Positions 48,701 to 55,473 of a stretch of 64,000 bases of DNA are shown piece after piece. The notes below the pieces were generated by a model, which had not been told where the DNA came from, did not search any database, and worked only from the letters and a program-made list of their open reading frames with translations. Location: positions 56,397-120,396 of the forward strand of contig JALOAD010000006.1 in the NCBI GenBank assembly GCA_023228995.1. Direction: 5' to 3'. A program made the translations under genes and the position numbers. The stretch comes from JALOAD01 sp023228995 [NCBI: Candidatus Muiribacterium halophilum] (GTDB taxonomy: Bacteria; Muiribacteriota; Muiribacteriia; Muiribacteriales). Position 1 is the stretch's first letter. Every line of letters starts with the position of its first letter.

Positions 48701-51084
48701 TATATGGAGAAAATTTCAGTAATAACTGTGATTCAGGCGAACTTATTATAAACAACACTAAAATAATTTTTAACAATTATGACAATCATAATTATTGGTC
48801 AGACAACGAAATAAGATTTTATATTCCTGAAGAATTAGAACTTGGCACTGTTGAAATATCTCTTATAATAAATGATTTCAATATAGAACTTCCAAAATTT
48901 AATATTGTCAATAATATGGAAATAGAAAAAATATATTCCATTAGAGACATACCAGATTCAAAAGAATTCATAAATTCTGGAGACATATATTCAAAAACAA
49001 TAATAAACGGAGATGAATTCGGAGAAATTCCAGGAAAAGTCGTAATTGGAACAACTGAAATCAATATATTCGAAGAATGGAACAATAAACATATATCTTT
49101 CATGATTCCAGAAAATACAATAAGTGGAGATCTTATAATTATTCCAGGATATTCTGAAAATATGAGCTTCAATACTGGAACTTTTATCGTTGGACCAGAA
49201 TTTACATCCATAAAATCTGAAATAGATGATGAACCAATAGCAGATAACCAGTATTATTCAAATCAAGTTTTGAAAATAGAAGGAAATAATCTCGAAGAAT
49301 GTGATCTTCTGATTATTCAGAACAATGAAAAAGTTATATGGAGAAACAAAATAAATGAAGATGATAACAATAGTGGCTACAGCTCAATAGTGTCAGATAA
49401 TAAACATAGCCTTTCCATCACTCTTCCAGACAATCTTCCATTAGGAGAATATCCCGCTTATTTTGTAAACAAAGATAATATTCTAAACTGGAAAGAAGAT
49501 TTTAAAGTATTTCCTGAAATTAAAAATGTTTCTTCTAAGTATAATAATATCTCAAAAAATCATGGCATCATTGGAGAGATTTTATACATTTCCGGATATA
49601 ACTTTAATAATATCGATACTTCTGCTGACTTCGTAACAATAAACTCAACTGAAACTAATACAAACTTACCAATAATTAATTATACTTCAGACACAATAGA
49701 ATGTATGATACCAGAAGGTACCCGTCCTGGAAAAATAAAAGTCTGTATTAATCAAATTGAATCCAATGAATTCGACTTAAAAATCAATCCTGTAATATTA
49801 TCATTATCTAATGCTTCAGGAGTATATAACGACTCTATAAAAATAAATGGTTATAACTTTGGTTCTCAAATAGGGACTTTGAAAATTGGAGGAAACACAT
49901 ATAGCGATTTATATGGAATTATTCAGAGCTGGAATAATACAGAAATAACTTTCAAAATACCAGATGATATAGAACCTGGTGATAATACAACTCTTCAGGT
50001 AATTACGTCAGACAATATAGAAAGTGATTTAAATGCTTATAATTCTCCGAAAATTAAAATCTATCCTTATATTAATGAAATAAAAACAAATAATATAGGT
50101 AATTATTTAAATTTAGAAAAAGATCAGGAATTTTATATTTTTGGAGGTAATTTTGGACAATCAGGTTTAAACTCAAAAATTTACTTAACAGATTTTTATG
50201 GTGAAAACAAATATTATGTTGATATTCTCGAATGGGGAATGAAGACAATCAGATGTAAATTACCAGAAGATCTGACAGAAATCAATATGGAAAGAATATA
50301 TGTAGTAATTGAGAATAACAATATGCTATATTCTGGTATTGGTGTTCAAGTCAAATATTTAAGCCCCAAAATACAATTTATTAGTGGTGAAACAGAAGAT
50401 GGTTTAGAATTAATAAAAATATATGGACCTTCAAATAAATTATTTATAAAAAGAAATTTAAACAGAATTAACACTATTAAAAACAATGAAGAATTGATAA
50501 TAGTCGGTGTTAATTTTTCAGATAGTTCTGAGATTTATTTAAATAATACCAAAATTGAAAATTTAAATTATCAGTATAAGTTTTCTTATCCATATGATCC
50601 TGATAAGAGTTATAGTTATTTTTACGAAGGTGAAGAATATACTTATCCACTTTATCCTTCAGAAATACATTTTAACATTCCAGAATATTTTGAAGCCGGA
50701 AATTATAATATAACTGTGAGAACAAATATACCTGAAAGCAATACTTATGTCGAAAATACTTTGAATAATACAATTTTTATTGAGCCTGAAATAGAAGAAA
50801 TAAAATATGATACTGGACAGAGTTTAACCTATTCAAGTGGAATATTTTTGTATGATTCAAATATTTCTAATATAATTAATATAACCGGGACAGGATTTGG
50901 TACAATTCCTAAGATAATTAAACTTATTAATAACAATATTCAGACGACATTAAATATTAATGGCAATTGGAATTGTAATAACTTACAAATTATTATGCCA
51001 GAAAATGTTACAGATGGAGAATTATGCATTCAATATAATGGAGAAATTATTGATACCGATATAAAAATTAAAAAAATAAATTAA
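42703..51084 (+). CDS. Giant lipoprotein: regulatory/Ig domains, lipase-like alpha/beta-hydrolase, array of IPT/TIG domains
   Basis: This is a 2793-residue lipoprotein (lipobox FTGC, Cys22). The N-domain shares IYFALS with its paralogues; two carboxypeptidase-regulatory-like sandwiches (about 155-330) and a PKD-like domain (about 340-425, DLDSDEIVYNWSCSNG) follow. Residues about 650-1030 look like a PGAP1/lipase-type alpha/beta-hydrolase: oxyanion motif VVHGIF (His667), nucleophile CHSMGG with Ser811, LSTPNRGG after it, and a plausible catalytic His1021 (PWLHFST). From about 1180 to the end I trace roughly 15 IPT/TIG-type domains, each with a (D/E)-x-(I/L)-x-I-x-G-x-N-F-G opening, for example DTLIIDGVNFGEEPGKI. 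Codon use changes sharply near residue 580. It is the last gene of the lipoprotein run. Confidence 0.85.
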   Translation: MEYRKIKILSLTLLLTLIFTGCFGGGKSSNINESQNITSTENPEMVKIRNAALKREEILIKIQEKVKSEKQNSIQQNKSPLNPDTVNDDIYFALSTDSVEIYATNSTMIYRFVYIENAMSVFPEKYTGTMTMYFTIVNGEWILTDGNVDFAEITLSSAKGVAKNLITQEEISDAIVYGIAGDEITRTVKTDTQGVFIIPDIIDNNYDIYVKKAGYTTIKLEDISFDVQKEKQLGIILMSPDQNAHFASISGNAYWDTEQTDPAEGATIYITNSDNTQTDIIPAKTDSTGYYEISYIPAGIYKINAKYINNRSISANLTISNSQASNKNNINMTPLILAGNNKPQITETYPQTTDINLEIGTEQIFAIKVTDLDSDEIVYNWSCSNGSLQLTTTSVNSWEATRSGQQWVKVTASDRKGGEVEQTFNINVINTVGIIEYDIVKRETFFADSQNNVMHTDIDGISYDIIVPENTFSGTLSLKATRFDQNIPLDPWFNNSGIEQKGKLGIEIASTSDLNSPIIVKVPASDLNINTTNTIITMRNSGNSEEYYLGFEEKDGYLEIYVMPEFMENIETATPNRAEIMDPNDIKDAYNKGSGSSIGDIRLFQKKFNDRIQLAINESGKNISFEDSGFSGGTGYLGAILGSTIPDLNLIAGDTPVEGEDNILVVHGIFCWTEIMGGDYYRILSNTLNLTIEDYNNKIDSPNQSEFIEFLKTIHQWNTGIPLSNRGYGSLIEWLRHKDSYKLYNEIIKKDVFLKETNGVTCIGNGLKDFNVMKYNYNSLANNHETGINLANQIYAKLSGNDATLTIVCHSMGGLVTRRALAELYENPDTRNGILSRIKKVIFLSTPNRGGKFTNKEQNKKNNLKIPHSYHIKDSYFNPSYPQMTGPIRKFSQAINYYFNNVIKPNLLIMSSASRNPEIIGLGLNSNIEMLPTGMTQLMGNPDNNFLDYIFNEKRKLPVSYYAIIDNDDLLVDEESIDLTGKSGNENEYFSKNCEKFKNYENFSVIKDDFLELRDDLPWLHFSTTMINDQYVIENKTKKYLKELIPNKKPEIKYFSKISDSKLNETPEIDKIKLYYKVIDSDSNTCKVSLKYKFPDDEDFSVALLIEGDIDYIDTSIYEDSANNKIPTLCITWDCIGEIEERLKTLNKKQIILSVKLEVDDEIENDTTFSDILEIPVTLPPFIENYTLSDKVIEKIHKGIKFDINGKNFVTGENFTTKILYKSIDKDFQEMDTKECDININDSKITLKLPEDAVSGSFYLKIVTEDPNFGTYQSNIKELTILSDPHIYIEPYKENYLEISKDELYANFASNSSIIIRGYNLGIPEELPIIECINPDDTTEVIFHRTLTSNSFSFYEREGLFGYTTKILDGKVNSAVFPLYIRVKIGSQYSNIYKYPSDPTIFDCSKLSGTNLVTLIYINDKNYFYSGDTLIIDGVNFGEEPGKIMLFDTTELQITSWTDRKIIFTAPSIQIGQEQYFSVVIKPLQVKNNSQKIYSNIVYPKMSLAKESDLLIVDKIVNNDFAFEFKNLNFNENTPDIFINDTKLNNSYIISKNNFYNNNYHSITVKYPEDIIRDNKFVSIKAVIDNDYSTGIIHHEISPLISDYYAVDENLNIIEGNITEINRTFLIKGCGFSSGNDGTLYHNGVIIRNILHWDNNQILFKLPRESQVFGTVKVQVGNYYNEKQFYESYTCPVPGLNIIKKLIPASPDTPEEELIYVHGQAYETNYAPFSSGDKAIVYGNNLHITISGEQLYINNTNISNYIIRRNYEQIIFEIPGNVSTGNLRMTRGISSSNELFVKINQIPLITEEISWLNSDQNTGKITVSGENFGTDTGSVYFNDIKCDIINSWSDDKIICQSPKNATNQTISGLCYLKVITYSGAETGKDYSFLEYSTPSISNVSSTSENINHNYMANSGDEIEISGTYFGNIAGDVYISDQLLEIISWNSTLIRCRLPENAHSGKINVVTAYTINAISQEILNICPLIDSELNKEYSKNEIVRIYGENFSNNCDSGELIINNTKIIFNNYDNHNYWSDNEIRFYIPEELELGTVEISLIINDFNIELPKFNIVNNMEIEKIYSIRDIPDSKEFINSGDIYSKTIINGDEFGEIPGKVVIGTTEINIFEEWNNKHISFMIPENTISGDLIIIPGYSENMSFNTGTFIVGPEFTSIKSEIDDEPIADNQYYSNQVLKIEGNNLEECDLLIIQNNEKVIWRNKINEDDNNSGYSSIVSDNKHSLSITLPDNLPLGEYPAYFVNKDNILNWKEDFKVFPEIKNVSSKYNNISKNHGIIGEILYISGYNFNNIDTSADFVTINSTETNTNLPIINYTSDTIECMIPEGTRPGKIKVCINQIESNEFDLKINPVILSLSNASGVYNDSIKINGYNFGSQIGTLKIGGNTYSDLYGIIQSWNNTEITFKIPDDIEPGDNTTLQVITSDNIESDLNAYNSPKIKIYPYINEIKTNNIGNYLNLEKDQEFYIFGGNFGQSGLNSKIYLTDFYGENKYYVDILEWGMKTIRCKLPEDLTEINMERIYVVIENNNMLYSGIGVQVKYLSPKIQFISGETEDGLELIKIYGPSNKLFIKRNLNRINTIKNNEELIIVGVNFSDSSEIYLNNTKIENLNYQYKFSYPYDPDKSYSYFYEGEEYTYPLYPSEIHFNIPEYFEAGNYNITVRTNIPESNTYVENTLNNTIFIEPEIEEIKYDTGQSLTYSSGIFLYDSNISNIINITGTGFGTIPKIIKLINNNIQTTLNINGNWNCNNLQIIMPENVTDGELCIQYNGEIIDTDIKIKKIN

Positions 51085-51096
51085 TAAGGATATTTT

Positions 51097-52110
51097 ATGT
51101 TATTTAATGTTTTCGTAATCTATATTATATTTATATCTTTCTTAGGTGCCATTATTTTAAATTATACACATAAATATATAAGAAAAAGATATTCTGAAGA
51201 AATGATCATTGATTATATTTACTTTTCTTTTATATTCTTAGGACCGGTAGTTGTATCTTTTTTATCAATTTCTCTTTTTTCCATTTCTTTTTTTAATAAA
51301 TCTTGGTTTAATTTAGCTAAAATCAATGAATTTAAAAATACTTTTCATTTTTTACCGTACATTATTTATATTTTAATTTTTTTTCTAATGATTTTTCAAT
51401 ATAAAAAAACTAAAATATTTATTTTTTATTATTTTTATATCACCACTATTCCTTTCATAATAATTCTAAATAATATACAAAATAATATTTCATATAATTA
51501 TTTTATTTTAATATCATTATTCGTTTTAATTATACAGATTCCAAATTATTTAATTTTTAAAAAAATAAATATATTAAATTATTTTCTTTCGATTCTCTAT
51601 TTGTTTTTTATTAGTAATTTTTTTAATAAAAAATTAAATTATATTTCTTTTGATTCTTATCAAGGATTAGTAATTTATCCAATTATAACTTTATTATTTC
51701 TTCATTTTTTCTTAAAAAATCTTAGAACAATGATAAAAATTGAAAAAGAGAAAAATAACAATATTTTTAAAATTGGATTTATTTTTTCATTATTATCATT
51801 TATAATAGATTCTGGAAAAAATGGATTATTTTTAATCATCTTTCCATATATGTTCTGTTTAATTCAAATCTTCGTAACAATTCCATATATTATGTTTTTA
51901 TATTTCAAGGAAATATATTTTAAAGATATTGACAAAGAATTAAAAATTTTAAAAAATAATTGGGAAGAAAATTATATATCCAAAAAACTAGTTAGTGTTT
52001 CAATATTCATAATAACTATAATAATTTTAATATCTTTAATGTCATTTTCATCAAAGTATCTATTTAATGAAATATATTTAGTTTTTGAATCAACAGTAAA
52101 TCTTTATTAA
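51097..52110 (+). CDS. Polytopic membrane protein of unknown function
   Basis: This 337-residue protein has about nine or ten hydrophobic segments, rich in Phe, Ile and Leu, with short loops. Two longer polar stretches are near residues 25-35 and 280-305. I do not recognise the family. It starts 12 bases after the giant lipoprotein gene with TAAGGA before the ATG, so it is probably the last cistron of that operon. It could help export or anchor the giant protein, but nothing in the sequence proves that. The gene is among the most AT-rich in the window. Confidence 0.7.
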   Translation: MLFNVFVIYIIFISFLGAIILNYTHKYIRKRYSEEMIIDYIYFSFIFLGPVVVSFLSISLFSISFFNKSWFNLAKINEFKNTFHFLPYIIYILIFFLMIFQYKKTKIFIFYYFYITTIPFIIILNNIQNNISYNYFILISLFVLIIQIPNYLIFKKINILNYFLSILYLFFISNFFNKKLNYISFDSYQGLVIYPIITLLFLHFFLKNLRTMIKIEKEKNNNIFKIGFIFSLLSFIIDSGKNGLFLIIFPYMFCLIQIFVTIPYIMFLYFKEIYFKDIDKELKILKNNWEENYISKKLVSVSIFIITIIILISLMSFSSKYLFNEIYLVFESTVNLY

Positions 52111-52117
52111 CTTTGAC

Positions 52118-52202
52118 TCAAACCTGTTCATAACACATAATAAACAAAGAAAATACTCTCTGCTGAATTTGTTGGGGGTCAAACCTGTGCATAACTCATA
52201 AT
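52118..52202 (+). repeat. Two direct 24-bp REP-like repeats next to a transposase remnant
   Basis: TCAAACCTG(T)TCATAACACATAAT-type units lie at 52118-52141 and 52179-52202 and differ at two positions. The second contains AAACCTGTGCATAAC, whose exact reverse complement recurs at 52569-52583 inside the transposase remnant. A shorter inverted match is at 12368. Confidence 0.65.
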
Positions 52203-52253
52203 TTGTTTGAATTAAATCTGCAAAAAAATAATTTATACTGATAAAATAAATCT

Positions 52254-52687
52254 GTGACAAGACCATTAAGAATTCAGTTTGAAAATGCCGGTTATTATGT
52301 AATATTTCGCAGAGATCTGAAAAGATATATATTCAAAAAAACATTGCTGAATTTAACATAACAGAAGGAGAGATTTTTGCTAAAAAAAGAAATAATCTTT
52401 TTAAAAAAATAACAATTTATTTGCTAAGAAAACAGACAAGGATGAAAAGCAAAGATATTGCTGAATTATTTGGCATTAGCGAGAATTCAGTATCTTCTAT
52501 TGTAAAAAGAATGGAAGAAGAAAAAAATAAAGATTTGAGTCTGAGAGACATTTTAAAGAGATTAATGCGTTATGCACAGGTTTCAGATCTGTATTCATCA
52601 AGTGAATCACAACTATTTTACACTCCAGAACTAAAACCAAGAAATTATACCATCTTCAAATTCTGGGTAGATGAGATGAAAAAATAA
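52254..52687 (+). pseudogene. REP-associated tyrosine transposase (IS200/Y1 family) remnant
   Basis: From a GTG at 52254 the sequence reads VTRPLRIQFENAGYYVIFRRD, which matches the N-terminal signature of RAYT transposases (RPLRIE-P-A-YHVxxRG). It stops after 35 codons. In another frame, from about 52340 to 52687, it reads IYLLRKQTRMKSKDIAELFGISENSVSSIVKRMEEE, the C-terminal helix-turn-helix typical of the same family. The central catalytic part with the HUH histidines and the tyrosine is missing. So this is an internally deleted, frameshifted copy. The 88-residue open frame at its end is not a separate gene. REP-like repeats lie just upstream. Confidence 0.7.
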
Positions 52688-52791
52688 GCTACTGAAATAT
52701 CCATACAATTTCTCATATGGTTCTGATAAAATCAATGTGTTAAAAGTTCTTTAAGAATTTAGTAAACTTTTATTTTGTAGGAGAATAAAAA

Positions 52792-52881
52792 ATGTGTTTT
52801 ATAAATTTTATGCAAAAATTTGATTTATTAAAAAATCTAAAAATAGCTCAATACATGACTAACCAGAAATACCTTTTTTAA
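52792..52881 (+). CDS. Possible small protein (29 residues)
   Basis: TAGGAGA lies 7 bases before an ATG that opens a 29-codon frame starting MCFINFMQKFDLLKN. The peptide is amphipathic with no known motif. The good ribosome-binding site is the main support; there is no conservation evidence. The frame ends just before the promoter of the next gene. Confidence 0.3.
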   Translation: MCFINFMQKFDLLKNLKIAQYMTNQKYLF

Positions 52882-52894
52882 AAATTTTACTTTA

Positions 52895-52923
52895 TTGCGG
52901 ATTTAGATTGATTAATATATAAT
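52895..52923 (+). promoter_or_regulatory. Promoter of the response-regulator phosphatase gene (leaderless start)
   Basis: TTGCGG (52895-52900), a 17-base spacer and TATAAT (52918-52923). Only 7 bases separate the -10 box from the ATG at 52931, so the transcript should begin at or next to the start codon. No ribosome-binding site is present. Confidence 0.6.
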
Positions 52924-52930
52924 TTAAATT

Positions 52931-54118
52931 ATGAATATTGAGAATATAAATGAAAATAAAAATTATAATATACTAATAGTTGATGATGTTGACATTAACA
53001 GAGATTTTATAAAAACAGTTATAACAACGCTTGATAATAAACTTAATGTTACGATTTTTGAAGCTGCAAATGGTCTTGAAGCTTTTAAAAAAATCACTGA
53101 TATTCCTAATATTTCACTTGTTATTTTAGATATGATGATGCCTGAGTATGATGGTTTTTATTTTTTGGAAAAATATTCTCAGGAGTTTTCACGATATTAT
53201 ATTCCAATAATTGTTATGAGTGCTGCTGGTGATAATGAAGTTATAAAAAAAGCTTATAATTATGGTATTTATGATTATTTTATAAAACCTCTATCTTCTG
53301 ATAGGTTTTTATCTTTTGAGTTAAAAGTAAAAAATGCTATTAAAATGAGAGAAGCTCTCTATGAACTTGATACGAAAACTAGAATTCTTGAAAATGATCT
53401 TAGACTTGCTTCAAAATTGCAATATCAGTTTTTGCCTAAACAGTTTTCTTTAGATGATTTTGAAATGGCTTATTACTTTAAACCTTATAGTGCTCTTTCT
53501 GGTGATTATATTGATTTTTTTAATATTGATGAAGATAAAAAACTTATTATACTTGCTGATGTTGTGGGTCATGGTACAGCTTCTGCGATAATTGCTGCTA
53601 TATTAAAAACACATACTTCTGATTTTATTGATAATAATCCTGAGTTTAACCTGGAAAAATATGTTGTGGAAACAAATAAAGAACTTTTAAAAATGGATAT
53701 TGAGGGTAATCTTGTTACTGCTTTTATTGGAGTTTATAAAAGAAAAACTAGAGAACTTGAGTATATTATTGCTGGACATCCATATCCGATGATTATGGAT
53801 GAAAAAAGCTTTAATGTTGAGTTTGTTAAAGATGGTTCTTTTTTACCAATGGGACTTTTTGATAATATACAGGTTAAATCAGTTTCAAGAATTTTATCAC
53901 CAGGTACAACGCTTATTATTTATACTGATGGTATAATGGAAGCTAGAGATTCTGAAGGAAAGATATTTGGTTTGAATAATCTTCAGAGTTTTACAAAGGG
54001 TTTTATTGAAACTAAGAAAAAATTTGTTTATTATGATTTTGTTGATTCGCTTTTACTTAATTTATCATCTGTTTCTGATGATATTAGTATTATATTTATG
54101 ACAATTAAGGATGAATGA
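52931..54118 (+). CDS. Response regulator with PP2C/SpoIIE-type serine phosphatase output (RsbU/RssB-like)
   Basis: This 395-residue two-domain protein begins with a receiver (about 12-135) with acidic pocket Asp18/Asp19, phospho-acceptor Asp67 in VILDMMMPEYDG and Lys in YDYFIKPL. A coiled linker (about 136-165) precedes the SpoIIE-type PP2C phosphatase domain (about 170-395) with metal-binding motifs SGDYIDF, ADVVGHG, GHPYPM and YTDGIMEARD. Such proteins usually dephosphorylate an anti-sigma-factor antagonist in partner-switching stress or motility pathways. No partner genes are seen here. The start is supported by the promoter position rather than by a ribosome-binding site. The stop overlaps the ATG of the next small gene. 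Confidence 0.93.
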   Translation: MNIENINENKNYNILIVDDVDINRDFIKTVITTLDNKLNVTIFEAANGLEAFKKITDIPNISLVILDMMMPEYDGFYFLEKYSQEFSRYYIPIIVMSAAGDNEVIKKAYNYGIYDYFIKPLSSDRFLSFELKVKNAIKMREALYELDTKTRILENDLRLASKLQYQFLPKQFSLDDFEMAYYFKPYSALSGDYIDFFNIDEDKKLIILADVVGHGTASAIIAAILKTHTSDFIDNNPEFNLEKYVVETNKELLKMDIEGNLVTAFIGVYKRKTRELEYIIAGHPYPMIMDEKSFNVEFVKDGSFLPMGLFDNIQVKSVSRILSPGTTLIIYTDGIMEARDSEGKIFGLNNLQSFTKGFIETKKKFVYYDFVDSLLLNLSSVSDDISIIFMTIKDE

Positions 54119-54300
54119 TGTGGGCTGATCTTTGTAATAACTGTCTTAGAGAATGTAAACAAAATAAAGGTACAAAAATTATTACTTGCAAAAAATTTAT
54201 TGAACAGCTTGGGCTTAAATTTGGTAATTCAAAGAAAGTTAAAAAGAGTGATAGAGCAAGGGGTGAAACCGGGATACGGGAAATAAAAGCAAGGAAATGA
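54115..54300 (+). CDS. Small cysteine-rich protein (61 residues)
   Basis: The frame begins ATGATG and overlaps the phosphatase stop, so it should be translationally coupled. MWADLCNNCLRECKQNKGTKIITCKKF has a C-x2-C-x3-C-x9-C pattern suggestive of a small metal-binding protein. The last 17 residues (from about SDRARGE) are encoded by sequence shared with an intergenic repeat: ATAGAGCAAGGGGTGAAA at 54251 recurs at 55498. The repeat therefore seems to have supplied a new C-terminus. I do not recognise a family. Confidence 0.5.
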   Translation: MMWADLCNNCLRECKQNKGTKIITCKKFIEQLGLKFGNSKKVKKSDRARGETGIREIKARK

Positions 54301-54313
54301 GCGAAGGGGGGAA

Positions 54314-54871
54314 ATGAAAAAATTATTTTTTGGTGTTTTGATTATAGTTGTTTCGTTAATCTGTTTTGCTGAAAGTAATAGAAAGTTTTTTGATATTGTT
54401 TTGTCAAAGGGTGATTTGGATAAAGAGTTTTATATTGCATATTCATGGGATTACAATAATCCTGTTAAAATAGAATATGATTATCTTGATAGATTTGTTA
54501 GGCGTTTTGAACTTGAAAAAGCTAATGGTTATTTTATTGAAATAAAGGATAGTAAAGATAATTTTTGGTTTTCTTATAAATTTGATGTTAATAATATTAA
54601 TATAAAACTTGAAAAAAATCTTTCAATGCAAAATGTTAATATTGAAGCTTACTGGGCTGATTTACCTAAATCTCAAGAGCTTTTTCTTTTTTATGAAGGA
54701 AATCTTATACCTTTGAAATTATTAGGTGGAAGGTTTTACCTTGATATTGATTTTCCTGTTTATAAAAAAATGAATTTGTATTTCAAAGATTCTGCTGATT
54801 ATATTTTTGGACCTGTTAAATATTACGGTGAGAAAGCTTATAGCAGAAAAATTGAAGTTAAACTTTTTTAA
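54314..54871 (+). CDS. Secreted protein of unknown function
   Basis: This 185-residue protein has a clear signal peptide (about 19 residues, ending CFAES). The mature part is mostly predicted beta strands with aromatic residues and no cysteine. I do not recognise it. A purine-rich GGGGGG site lies 3-8 bases before the ATG. It is 13 bases downstream of the cysteine-rich gene and 41 bases before the first pseudopilin, which has its own promoter, so it probably ends the phosphatase operon. Confidence 0.65.
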   Translation: MKKLFFGVLIIVVSLICFAESNRKFFDIVLSKGDLDKEFYIAYSWDYNNPVKIEYDYLDRFVRRFELEKANGYFIEIKDSKDNFWFSYKFDVNNINIKLEKNLSMQNVNIEAYWADLPKSQELFLFYEGNLIPLKLLGGRFYLDIDFPVYKKMNLYFKDSADYIFGPVKYYGEKAYSRKIEVKLF

Positions 54872-54876
54872 TCTGT

Positions 54877-54905
54877 TTGTAAAAAAAATTGTTTTAAATT
54901 ATAAT
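54877..54905 (+). promoter_or_regulatory. Promoter of the first pseudopilin gene (leaderless start)
   Basis: TTGTAA (54877-54882), a 17-base spacer and TATAAT (54900-54905). Again exactly 7 bases lie between the -10 box and the ATG at 54913, with no ribosome-binding site. Confidence 0.6.
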
Positions 54906-54912
54906 CTTTGAT

Positions 54913-55473
54913 ATGCGATTATTCAATAATAAGGGATTTTCTTTAATTGAGCTTATAGTTACTTTGATTATAATAACTATCGCTGCTTCTGTTGTTTTCC
55001 CTGTTTCTAGAATTTCTTATGTTAGAGAAAAAGAAGATGATCTTAAGTATTTTCTTAAAAGATTTAGAGTTGCTATTGATGATTTTAAAGAAAATAATCC
55101 TAAAGATGGTGTTTTACCTCCTATAGTTGTTCCTGGAGATGGTGTTGATGATGATGTAGATGGTTTTATTGATGAAGAAATACATGATGGTATAGATAAT
55201 GATGGCGATGGTTTTGTTGATGAAGATCTTTGTTCTTATGGTTATCCTGTTTCTTTATGGAGCCTTGTACAAAATCATAAAATAAGAAAAATTCCTAAAG
55301 AACCTTTTGGAGGTGTATGGCAATATAGGACATCTTTTTCTGCACCTGATGAATGGAAGGATTTTATTGATTATGGTGGTAAGTATGAAGCACAACCTGG
55401 TGATGATATATATGATATTAGGACTTCTAGTCCAAAACTGTCAATATCAGGAGAAGTTTATAATACATGGTGA
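54913..55473 (+). CDS. Type II secretion / type IV pilus pseudopilin with calcium-binding loops
   Basis: This 186-residue pilin-like protein starts with the prepilin site KGFSLIELIVTLIIITIAASVVF (cleavage after Gly8, Glu five residues later). A helical segment follows. Inserted at about 75-105 are two repeats of the type DGVDDDVDGFIDEE and DGIDNDGDGFVDED, which look like the D-x-D-x-D-G calcium loops of thrombospondin-3 or EF-hand-like proteins. The C-terminal half is otherwise GspG-like in length and Trp/Gly content. Pseudopilins form the short periplasmic filament that drives secretion. ATG 54913 lies directly at a predicted transcript start. Confidence 0.82.
   Translation: MRLFNNKGFSLIELIVTLIIITIAASVVFPVSRISYVREKEDDLKYFLKRFRVAIDDFKENNPKDGVLPPIVVPGDGVDDDVDGFIDEEIHDGIDNDGDGFVDEDLCSYGYPVSLWSLVQNHKIRKIPKEPFGGVWQYRTSFSAPDEWKDFIDYGGKYEAQPGDDIYDIRTSSPKLSISGEVYNTW

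Noticed and set aside
52421-52687. Stand-alone 88-residue regulator
   Set aside because: The helix-turn-helix matches the C-terminus of RAYT transposases, and the N-terminal signature lies upstream in another frame. It is part of a remnant.
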